Source: Alligator mississippiensis
Lineage: Eukaryota > Chordata > Crocodylia > Alligatoridae
Assembly: GCF_030867095.1 (NCBI RefSeq)
Contig: NC_081831.1
Location: 22,048,001-22,112,000, forward strand
Direction: 5' to 3'
DNA: 64,000 bases
The notes under the pieces were generated by a model that ran no database searches, was not told where the DNA came from, and saw only the letters and a program-made list of their open reading frames with translations. How positions within the stretch are numbered: the first letter of the stretch is position 1; each line of letters begins with the position of its first letter. Made by a program: the position numbers and the translations under genes. Shown one piece after another: positions 49,393 to 61,300 of this stretch.

Positions 49393-52300
49393 CTGTGGAC
49401 ACATGGGCCAGGAGTCAGAAGGCAGGGGTCAGAGATCAGAAGGGGAGCAAGCAGGTCAGAGAGGGGCAGGGGACAGGGGCAGTGGGCAAGTATTAGAGGA
49501 GCAGGGGGCAGAAATCAGAGGAGCAGGGGCAGGTGGCAGAGGTGACAGAAGGCAAGAGTAAGGGCAAGGACAGGGTGAGGGCAGGGGCTGTTGGGAGCCC
49601 TGGGATGCCTATCTCACCTGGCAGCCGTCAGCAAGGGCATGGATGGGTGCGCTAGGGTGGCTGTGTCCAAGCTCCTCACCGTTGGCACCACGCAGTCGCA
49701 AGGCCCGGGTGAAGCTGCTGGCACTGGCATCAAACCAGGCAGCTGCGTTTTGGCAGGTGAGTGCAAAGGTCTGGTAGGCACTGGCGCTCAGCAGCCTCAG
49801 GAAGGTGACCTGAGGCACTGGCACTATGTGCCCATCCACATCCACATATGAGAACTGCAGGAGGGGGGGATGGGGGGCCAGGTGGGTGTCAGGGCATGGC
49901 CACAGAGCCCCTCTGTCCCCCAGCTCAGGACGATCCCCCAGAACCCCCACCTACCTTCTGGCCCCGCTTGAAGGAGCTGAACCAGGACTCTGGCTTCTCC
50001 CTGCTCCAGGCAGCCAGTCGGACCTGGGAAGGGAGGAATGGGGAAGCTGGGGGGCACCAGGCCCTGGCTCCAGCTCTCCACAGCCTCTGGCAGCAACAGG
50101 CCTGCTGGTGCCCTCACTCTCGAACTGCAGCCCCATGCCCCCTTCTCCCTGCACTCACAGCCTCAAATTTCTTGTCGGGGAAGAGACAGGTCTCGCCACC
50201 GGCGGTGAAGTTACAGAAGACCCTGAAGGCATCTCGGGAGCAGCCCTGGTTGGGGTCGATCCAGTACTCACCTGAGGGGGCAGGGAAGGGTCCAGGAGGG
50301 GCTGCTGCATGGGTCACAGCCACCCTCCTGCTCCAAGACCACAGAGGGGGGAACTGACAGATGGATGGACCAGCTTCCACCCTCTCCAGGCTGAACCCAA
50401 TCCTCTCCCCAGAGCCCCCCAGACCCAGAGGAGCTGGCTCCATTTGGCCCCACCTCACTGCTTCTCTGCTTCCGACAGAGCTGGCCCAGACTCCAGGGTT
50501 CCCAGCCCTTCCCCCAGTGCCCCCCAGATGCCCCACAGTAACCCCAGCCAACTCCTCCCAGTTTCTGAGCCCCCACTGGCAGCCAGAGCCCAGACTCCAA
50601 GATCCCTGCCCCCTGGCTGTCACCGTCAGGCAGATGAGGGTGGGAGAGCCGCAGCTCAGCACAGGCACGGCCAGGACTATCAGGGGTCCCATGCGGGCGC
50701 CGTAGCTGCTCCACCTCAGCCTGCAGGGAGCTCAGCACCGCATGAACCTCCTCCAGGCCCTCAGTAGACTTGGGGGACAGGCCTGGTGCTCCCCGACGGT
50801 GCCTCCGGCCTCCCGCCAGCGCCAGTGGCTCCAGCAGCTCCATTGAGGGGCCCTGGGGTAGAATGGGCATCAGGTCAGATGAGGCAGGGGCAGCGCCATT
50901 CCCCTCCCTCCCCCCTTGTGCTCACTCACCGGTGGCCCTGGGGGGCCAGGAGGTCCTGTGTCTCCTCTGGGGCCCAGCGCCCCCTGCAAAAGGAGGAGGG
51001 CTCCATGCAGGCGGGAGTCTAGATAGATGCCTTGGGTCTCTACCCTCTCTGGGATGGCAGCAGACAGTGCCCCCCACCCCATCCCAATGCCCCCACCTGG
51101 CCATACTCACTGGGGAGCCCTTGGAGCCCTTCTGGCCCACCGGCCCCTACAGAGAGAAGGGGAGGGGTCAGGGAGTGCCTGGGCAGACTGATTCAAGGCT
51201 GACCCCCAGGCTTCAACCTGCCCCCCACAATCCGTACAGGCAGAAAGACCAGCTGCTTGGACAAGTGTGCCAGTGGTGTGTGTGCACACAGAAGAAGTGT
51301 GTGCATGTGCCTGGGGTGTGCATATGCAGGTGTGTGCACCCTCACGACCCTGTTGGCCGCATCAGACCTATGTGGCCCCCTCACAGTCCAGCACATACTC
51401 ACCGAGAGTCCGGGTGGTCCAGGGGGTCCAGGGGGACCCAGGGGACCGGTCATGCCCTGCAGGGACAAGATGGGGTCAACTGTGCCCCCCCCCCTCCCCC
51501 CGCTGCCACGCTTGCTGTCTCCCCTGCAAACCAGCCCCTGTATCCCCCAGGCTCCCCAAACCAGCCCCTACCTCCAAACACTGGGTCCCTCCACTCAGTG
51601 CCTCCCTGCAGCCCAGCCCCCACACAACTCCCAGGAACTAGTCCCTGCCCCTCTCAGACCTGCCATCCCCTGGGTCCTCACCCAGCCCCTCTGCCACACA
51701 CACCTCCCTGCAGCTGCTGGAAATCAGCCCCTACCCCTGAGTCCCTGCCCAGCCCTCCCACCCTATACTCACGGGATTCCCTTTGGGCCCCATGGGGCCC
51801 TGGATACCAGGCAGCCCCCGGTCCCCCTTCTCGCCCATCTCTCCAGGGGGACCAATGAGCCCAATGAGTCCTGCATGGCCCTGGGGGGCAAGAGGTGCCA
51901 GCGTCAGAACCCACCCCCCCAGTCTCCAGGGCTCTGAAGGGATGGGACTGGGATCATGGGGGTTGTGGTGGTGGGGTATCCAGGGGGTCACAGCAGGGGA
52001 ACTCACCTTGTCGCCCTTGTGCCCGGGGTCACCCTTGAGTCCTGGCAGCCCCACAGGGCCCTGCAGGGCAAGGGGGAGAGAGTGGGGGGTCACCTCAGCC
52101 TAGCCCAGCCCAGCCCTGTTCCTAACTCAGCCCAGCCCAGCCCAACCCTAGCCCTGTCCCCATCACACACTCACCAAGGGCCCTGGTGGCCCCGCCTGCC
52201 CTGGTGCACCCAGCAGGCCCTGCTCGCCCTGGGGGAGACACAGTGTTGGTGTGGAGGTGGGGAGTAGGATGGGGACCCCAGATTCTGCCTCTGCTCCCCA

Positions 52301-55300
52301 CCCCCTTGCCAGGGTCACTGCAGGGAGCAGGCTGCAGCATGCAGAGGTGTTGCATGTGCTCACATAGACTCTGAAGTGCTGGAGCATGAACAGGCACACA
52401 TGGGCCAGAGCACATCTCGCACAAGTGTGCACACATACCAGAGTACACCTTGCGCAAGTATGCATGCATGTGCCCTACCAGACCTCACACATTGGTGCCC
52501 ACATGCACAGAGCCAGCAGCTGGCTCATGTGGGCTGAAAGCTACCCAGCACCATCTTCCCCACCCCCACCGCCCTGCTCCCCCACTGCTGTCACTCACGG
52601 CAGGGCCTGGGATCCCATGCAGGCCATCGGGGCCAAGTCGGCCTGGGGGGCCCTGCGCTCCCACGGGCCCCATCTTTCCAGGTGGCCCCTCTGTGCCTGG
52701 CTCCCCCTGGGGGGAGACAAGCTGTGTCAGAGCATTGTCAGGCTGGGGGGCAGGTGTGGGGGCTGTTCCCCTCCTGTGGCCCCAATCCTGCCCTAAGCCA
52801 GGGCATGGGCTGGCTCAGGGTTGGAGGCACAGGGGCTGTTCCCCCCCACCCTCTGATGCAGAGGTCTGCCCAGCTGGCTCAGGGTGGCCATGTCACAAGC
52901 ACAGGGGTCTCAGTGCTGCCCTGGGGGGGAGGGGGGGCGATCACTGCTCACCTTGGTTCCCTTGTCGCCCTGACGGCCCTCGCGCCCCATTGGCCCTGCT
53001 GGCCCCTAGACAAAGATAGTGATCAGCGCTGCCCTGAATCCCCCATGGTGCCCCCCACCCTCTGCACCCCCACCCAAGGCCCCCCTGCACCCACCCCCAC
53101 TCACCCTCCGTCCTGGGGGGCCAGGGGGGCCAGGTTCCCCCGAGGCGCCAGGTGGGCCCTGCAAGAGACCAAAGCAGTGTCAACAAGAGCTGGGGGGGCA
53201 CACAGGAGATTGGAGGCAGGGGCAGTGCTGGGGTCTGGGTGGGGCAAGGGGGGTCAGCCCAGCCCGCATCACCCATTACTTACCAGGGCACCGGGGTTTC
53301 CGCCATCACCCTTGTCCCCAGGGGCTCCGTCCAGGCCCTGTGACAGAGACAAGTTAGTACCTCTACCATCCTCCCCCTCCCCCCACAGAGCAGAGAGAGA
53401 ACCCAGGCATCCAAGCTGCCTGATCCCCCACCTCCAAGCCCCCAGATACCCCCACCCAGAGCAGAGGTAGAACCCAGTTGTCCAGCCTGCCTGATCCTCT
53501 TGCTCCAACTCCCACAGATACCCCTGCCCAGAGCTGGAGAGAACTCAGATGTCCAGGCCCCAGCCCCCTCCCCCGATCTTAACATCCGCCTCAGAGAAAG
53601 GTAGAGAACCTAGGTTTCTGGGCTCTCAGCCCCACTGCTCCAACCCCACAGCACCCCCTGGCCACCCACTTCCCCGGCTGGAGAGAACCCAGGCATCCGG
53701 TCCCCAGGCTCCCTGTCCCTCTCTCTCAGGGGACAATGTTGATGAATCCAGCACTGCAGAAGCCCCACCACCCCCAGCCCCTGTACCTAGGGGTGGGAAG
53801 CAAACTCACCGACACACCAGGGTCTCCTGGGGGGCCAGGATCTCCGGGGAAGCCAATGGGGCCCTGCGGGGGGTGGGGGCAGGGCACAAGTGTGAGTGCA
53901 AGGGTGGAGCACTCATGCCAGTGAGTGCTCATCTTGGTCCTCCGTCCCAACCTAACATGAGCATGTGAGGGTGTGCAAGGGGCCAGTGTATGTGATGGTG
54001 ACTCACCTTTGGTCCCTAGATCCCCCCTGCAGCCTTCAATGCCCTGCTACACCCTCCCTTGTACTCACCAGATCGCCCTTGGCCCCATCATCACCAGGGG
54101 GTCCCCTCTTGCCTGGCGCTCCAGCTGCACCCGATGGCCCTGCATCGCCCTTCTCACCAACATCCCCTTTGGTGCCCTGCCAGGGAGGGGATGTCACCGC
54201 CAGGTGGGGTGGAGGGGAAGGGTGGTGCCAGGACCTGCCCTGACCTGCACCAGCCCCCACCGATGACTGTGGCACGGTGTCACCCCCTCCCTCCCCCCAC
54301 TGGATACTTACGGGGTGTCCTGGCTCCCCTGCAGGCCCTGGGTCCCCTGCTTCACCCGGCTCCCCCTGCAGTGAGACCAGGCTGGTGTCAGGGCCCCAGA
54401 AAGGGGATACATGGGCATGGCCCCCCCAGCTGCATGGGGTGGACCACAGGCCAGAGGAGTGCTGGTGGGGACACAGGATGCAGCTGGCTCTGTGGGGGTT
54501 ATAGGGCATATGCCCCCTGCCTCCTCCACACTCACCTTCTCCCCAACGGCACCCGGTTGCCCCACTCCACCCAACTGCCCCTGGGGGCCCTGCAATGACA
54601 AGACATGGGGGGAGGTTACTGTGGCTGGACCCTCCCCCCAGCCAGGGGGCCATGTGCCTAGACCCCAAGGCTGTCCAGCCCAGGTGCTAGGAACAGCCCC
54701 GCCTGTTGCCTGTCAGAACCTCCCTGCCCCCTCAACCCCTCTCCAAACCCCCAAGCCTTCCCCAGGCTGCCCCTCAGTATCAGCAGCACTCACCTCCCCG
54801 CCGCTGGGGCCCTGTGGCCCTCGGGGACCTGCAGCTCCGGGGGGACCCTGCAGGGAGGAGAGCAGAGCATATCAGAGTAGTGGGGGTCATGGGGGAAAGT
54901 GGGGGAGGGGTCGTGGGGGTCATACCATGGGGCCAACGTCTCCGCTCTCGCCCTTCTCACCAGGAGGGCCTGGCAGGCCCTGAGGAGGAAGCAGGGGTGA
55001 GTGGGGCGGGGGGGCAGGTTAGTAGGAGGCAGAGTTCATGTCACCCCCCCTGCCCCTGGACCCCGGTCTCCCTCACCCACTGCCCTGTCCCAGATTCGTC
55101 TGGTGGTACCCCTCACTCCTTCCACACAGCCCCCCACTCCTGCCGGTACCCCTCACTCCAAACTCTCAGTCCCCTGCCCCCTTCATTCCTACCTGCAGTC
55201 CATCAGGCCCGCTCACACCAGGGAGGCCCCGTGCACCCTCATCTCCCTTCTGCCCGAACATCCCCTGCTGCCCACGGCGCCCAGGCTCCCCATCCAGGCC

Positions 55301-58300
55301 CTGGAGGATGGGGGACAGGTAAGTGTCAGCTGGGGGCAGGGAGAACCAGACATGTCCCCAGGGCATGAGGAAGGGGACGGGGCTCCTGGCTGGGCAGGCA
55401 CTGGGGAACAGTGGGTGGGTGCTGGCTGGGGCGTCACATAGGGGGCCTGGGGTCAGAAGGGCTTGTTGCAGGGTGGGGGGTGTCAGGCAGGCTTTGGGGG
55501 GCCTGGAGGGCTCTCTGGATACTCACCGCGGGGCCTGGATGCCCAATGGGCCCCTGAATCCCCATCGGCCCCGGTGGGCCCTGGAGGGGGGAAGCAGCAT
55601 CAGAACCAGGTAGGCACAACCCCCCCCCACTCCTTGACCCCCCCCCACCCCCTCCTTGTCCCTGGGGTGGGGGGAAGCCCAGCACTAGCTGATGCCCCCT
55701 AGGCCCCCATACTCACCGGCTCCCCCTTGTCCCCCTTGCTGCCTTTTTGCCCTGGCAGCCCCATCTCACCCTGCAGGGCAGAGAGACCTGGTGAGACCCT
55801 GGTCACTGGGGAAACCAGAGCCTGTTGCCAGGGAACTGTAACCAGGGAAAAGCCATCACCAGGGAAACCCCTGAACAACTCCCGCCCCCCCCCCTTCCCA
55901 GGGAGCTGTCACCATGGAAACCTTGCCATCCCCAGAGAAACTCCCATCCCTAGGGAACTGTTGCCAGGGCAACCACCATTCATCACTAAGGACCTGCCAC
56001 TGGGGAAACCCCCATCACCAAGGCAATCAGCCAACCTCCAGCTGACTGTAACCAGGGGAACCATCACCAAGAATACACATCCCCACAGGCAAACAGATCA
56101 ATGCTGGAGACACAGTCCATGGCCAAGGAAACCTGCTCTTACCAGGGCAGCCATCGCAAGGGAGAGCATCACCAGGGATGCCTATATCACTACCACAATA
56201 CACCACAGCCAGGCAGTTTCCATGGAGATCACCAACTCCACAAGACCCCCATAGACCTACAACCACCTCCCTGCTCCCCACTCCCCCTACCTTGTCTCCG
56301 TCCTCCCCGGCAGGGCCCGGGGGGCCAGCTGCACCTGGCAGCCCCACGGGGCCCTGGATCCCATCATGTCCAGCTGAGCCCAGGGGGCCCCTCTCGCCCT
56401 GTGGGGGAAGGGGCAGTGTCAGGGGGCATGGCCCTGGCTCCCCACCTGTCACCCCTCCCCACACCCTGTGGGAACCTGGGCACAGATGGAGAGAACCCAG
56501 GCATCCTGGCCCCATTCCCTGCCCTGCCATGAGCCAGCACTTACCGGGGATCCCTTCTCACCAGCAGGGCCGGGAGGGCCCTGTGCCCCGCCCCGTCCTG
56601 GCAGCCCGATGCCCCCGGCAGGGCCTGAGGGACCGCGCTCACCAGGGGAGCCCTGGGGGAGAAGTGCAGGGGTTAGGGCAGAGACAACCCCCCATCCCGG
56701 GACTCCCTGCCCAACTCCCCCATCCCATCCTGCCCCTCCCAGCTCTGAGGTCGGGGTGGGGGGACTGGTTCCAGCACTCACTGTGGGCCCAGGAGGGCCA
56801 GGGGGGCCTTCCCCACCCTTCAGGCCAGCTGGACCCTGCAGGAAGAAGAGACAGGATGGTTACAGATGGGAAGAGAGGCAGGTGGTCCTGCTCTGAGCCA
56901 CATTCCCCCCAGGGGGAGTGTGTCAGGGGTGGGGGCCATGTCTCCAGGCCCTGGCTACACTCACTATCTCGCCAGAGGCACCACGGGCGCCAGGGAAGCC
57001 ATGGACACCAGGCGGCCCACTCCTTCCAGGGGTGCCGGCTGGGCCAGGGTCTCCCTGTGAGACAGAAATGTCAGAGTGGGGGAGCAGAGGACTCCTCCCG
57101 CAGGCCTACCATCCTCCCAGAGCAGCAGAGAACCCAGGTGTCTGGGCTTCCAGATCCCCCTGCTCCAACCCACCCAAACCTCACTGCCCTCCCAGAGCAA
57201 GGAGAGAACCCATGTGTCCGGGCTGCTGGCCCCAGGCACTTACCTTGGTGCCTTCTCTGCCAGCAGCGCCTGGCAGCCCCTGCTCCCCAGGGGAACCAGG
57301 GGGGCCTGGGTGCCCCCTCTCCCCCATGGGGCCAGTTTCCCCTGAGTGACCCTGGGGGTGCAGACAGGTTGTGGTGAGCTGGGGGAAGCAGCTGGGGGGC
57401 AAGGATGGGAGGGCAAGGAAGGGGGGTTCACTCACCTGAGGTCCCACGACCCCTGTGGGGCCAGGGGGGCCGGTCTTGCCATGGAAACCCTGTGGGACAG
57501 GGAGGGGCGAGGGTCAATGTGGAGTGACCTCTGGCCCTTAGTTGGGCAGGGGGCAGAGGCAGGGGGCACTCACTGGCTCTCCACGCTGTCCTGGGTGTCC
57601 CGGCAGCCCGTCTTTGCCAGGGGGGCCCTGTCAAAGGCAAAGCAAATTGAGAGGGGCAGCAGGACCCCCAGGGGCTACACAGGGACCCCAGCCCTGACTC
57701 TGCTCAGGAGAGGGAGGGGGGCATATCCTCATGCTGTGGCCCTGCCCTGGTGCATGGGCACATGCATGGACATGCCCTCACACGTGTGTACTTACTGGAG
57801 GCCCCTTGGGACCTGGGAAGCCACTGGAGCCTTGTGGCCCCTGGGGGCCCTGTCGTGGGGGGAAGCAGCCATGAGACCCAGAGGAACCTGCCCCCCAGCC
57901 CTAAAGCCCCAGCCCCTACCCCCAGCTCTACAGTCCCCCACCCTGCCCCAACCCCCATCTTCCTCAGACCCCCCAACCTGCCCCAGACCCTCCCAGACCC
58001 CACCCACCCCCCACCCTGCAGCCCCCTCAGACCCCACCTCCAGCCCCAAAGCCTTCTACCCTGTTCCAGCTCCTCAGATACCATCCGCCAGCCCTGGAGC
58101 CCCCCAGGGGGAGAGGCCCCCCAGCCTCTACTCCCAGCCCTGCAGCCCCCCAGCCACCCCCCACTCACCTTCTCCCCTGCAGTGCCAGGAGCCCCATCGT
58201 GGCCAGATTCTCCCTGTGGGCAGAGGTGCCGGCTGAGGCAGCACAGATCTGGTGAGGGGTGGGGGGCACTGCCCCCGACCTTGGTGCTGGGGAGGGGAAG

Positions 58301-61300
58301 GGGGAGAGGGGGGAACCAGGGCAGGGACCTGGCCCTGATGTGGGGCTTTGGAAGGGGGTGAGGGGGGATGGGCTGCAGACAGACAGACAGAGGGTCGGAT
58401 AGACAACAGACATACCTTTGGGCCTGGCTTCCCTGTGCTCCCTGGCTGGCCCCGCTCTCCAGGTAGGCCCTAGCAGGGAGGAGGGAATGAGCCACCAGTC
58501 CCTGGGAAGAGTAGGGGGACAAAGGCCCTATCGCCACAGGATATGGCTGGGCTTGGGGTGGGGTGGGGTGGGGGGCAGGGTGTGGCTTGGGGCAGGGCAT
58601 GGGGCCCTGGTATCTGATTGGGGCAGGTTGCCGTGGAAACAGGGGTCCCCAGGGGCTGAAGGTGGTTTGCCATGGAAACGGGCCCCCAGGGGCCGATGAG
58701 TCTGGTCTTTGGGGGCTCACAGAGGATGGGATGGGGGAGCTGCTCACCGGGGATCCACGTGGTCCTGTCTGCCCGGCCTGGCCAGCCTTGCCCTGCAGGG
58801 ATCCTGGTATCAGTGTGTGGCGCATGGGGCTACTGTGTGGCCATGTATGGCCTGGAACATGCACACACCTCCACACTGAGTCACAGTGCACATGAACACA
58901 CATGTGGACATACATTTGCATACATGCCTAGGAACTATGTGCACATGCACTGCACCTCCAGACATGCCCAGGCGTGTAGGCACCCAGTGAATGTGTCACA
59001 TGCCATGTGCATGTGCTATTCAAATGCCTGCACTGTACATGTTCGCCACATGCCATGCACATGCATGCACCACACACCACGCACAAACATGTACAGGACC
59101 CTGGACATGTACTCACCCTTTTGCCTTTCTCGCCGGCCAGCCCCACAGAGCCCTGGAAGCCGGTGGAGCCCTGTGAGGTGAGCACAGGTCAAAGGTCATA
59201 GGTCAGGTTGGTGGCCAGTGCAACCACCCACATGACCACCTCCCAACATGCATTGGGGCAAAGACCCCCCCTCCCTCCCTCATCCCCTACAGCTCACCTT
59301 GGGGCCCTGGCGCCCGGGGTAGCCTGGCAGGCCTGGGACACCCAGCTTGCCCTGCAGAGAGAGCGCAGTCCAGCTCAGCACGAGGGCATGTGGAGTGATG
59401 GAAGGACAGAGGGACAGACAGACTCGCTCACCTTCTCTCCGGCCAGGCCAGGTGGCCCTGGCTCCCCTGCAGTGCCCATCTGCCCCTTCAGCCCCTCGGG
59501 GCCATCCTCCCCTCGCAGCCCCAGAGGCCCCTGGTCACCCTGGAATGGCAAAGATGGGGCTGGGGCTGGGCAGGAGCAGTAGGGATCACCCTTCCTGCCC
59601 TGCCTAGCTCCTTCCACACCCCTCCACAACCTCTGACACTTACCCTGTCACCCTTGGTGCCCATATCGCCCTTGAAGCCAGGGAATCCATCTTCTCCCTG
59701 CACAGAAACAGGGGTCAGCAGGGTCCCCCCCTGCCCTGCTGGTGCCCCTCATTCTTGACCCAGAGCCTCCAGACCCTGCTTACCTTTTCCCCTTTGCTGC
59801 CCTTCAGGCCTCTTGCTCCAAAGGTCCCCTGCAAAGACATGAAAGGTTCGGAACAGAACAACCTCTGGGACAGGGGCATAGGACAGGGCCCGGTAGCCCC
59901 AGGGGAGGGAATGGGACTGACCCCTGACTCATTCGGTGCAGGTGTGAGGGGCTGGTAGGGCCCCTCAAAGCCCAGGGCAGGCTCAGAGGATGTGTGGGAG
60001 TGGAGCCGAGGGGCACCAGGATACCTTGGGGCGAGATGTCTAGGGGAAGCTACAGTCTGCACCCACCTTGACTCCTCGAGGGCCGGGGTAGCCGACAGGA
60101 CCTGCAGTGCCAGGTGGGCCCTGGGACGGAGACAGTGTTAGAACCCCCACATGCCACTCCCTCACCAAGGCACCCCACCCCCCCAGGCACTGCCCCCAGA
60201 CCCTCACCACCTCTGACCACCGCCCCAGCAGTCCCCCCCATTCCCAGACCAGGTGGAGCCGTGGCTGTGCCCATGCCCCTGCTTCACTGGGCGGCCCTAC
60301 CTGGAGGCCCTTGTCCCCAGTTGGCCCCTCTTTGCCTGGGTGACCCTGGAAGAAGAAACAGTGGTGGGACTAGGGTCACAGCCCCCTGCCCCTGCCCCCT
60401 TCACCCAAGCCCTGTCCTCTCACCAGGTTCCTGATGGAGGTGATCCAAAGCAGGAGACAGTGCACGCATGGGTGTATGTGTGTAGGCATATACGAACATG
60501 GGAGTGTGCAGGCATACATGGAGAACCTGTCTGTGCTTGGGCATGTTTGCATGTACAGCCACACAGGGGCACACAAGTTGTGCTGGCATGGGCCTGTGCA
60601 CATTGGCATGTGCATGCATGCAACCATGCATGTGCACAGGGATGCAGGGAGCTGGTGGTGCCTGTATCTGGCCCTTACAGGGTGAGACCCTCTCTGCCCT
60701 GCCCTGCCCCCATGCCCCAGTACTCACAGGGGGTCCATCGGCCCCAGCCACGCCTGGGATGCCTGGCTTGCCCAGCACACCCTGTGGGGAGACAGGATGG
60801 GTCAGTGTGCACCCAAGACCCCCCCAACCCCTCCATTGCCAGGGCAGGGGGTGCTGAGCCCCACAGGGTATGGGGGAAAGGGGAAGAGCCCAGGACAAGC
60901 CCCTCCCACTCACCTTCTCCCCTGGCAGCCCCACGGGCCCCTGGGGGCCGGGCAGGCCCTAGCAGACAAAATAGAGCAGGTCACTGGGGCAGATGGACAG
61001 GCGGATGCGCAAACAGACAGAAAGACAAATGGATAAACAGACAGCCATACCTGGGGTCCTGGGTTCCCCTGCTGCCCAGGGGGGCCTGGCTCGCCCATGA
61101 TGCCCTGGGGGTACAAAGCAGGTGCCGGTAAGTGTGGGCACATGCCTGCACCAGCCACACGCAAGCCTATGCCCTTGAACACGCACACACCTGTGCATGC
61201 AGCCCCAGACTGCCCCCACACAGCCCTCCCTATCACAGTCACTTCTGTGCCCTCCTCCCAGTGCCCTCCTTCATCCCCTGCATCTGTGGCTCCTGCCTCT

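Noticed and set aside
55800-56230. Intron repeats as a missed collagen exon
   Set aside because: No frame gives Gly-X-Y and the flanking exons already join in the order known for COL5A1, so no exon is missing here.
57704-58921. Minus-strand open frame of 405 codons
   Set aside because: It runs through several COL5A3 exons and introns; wherever it crosses a true helix exon the Gly-X-Y reading is in another frame.
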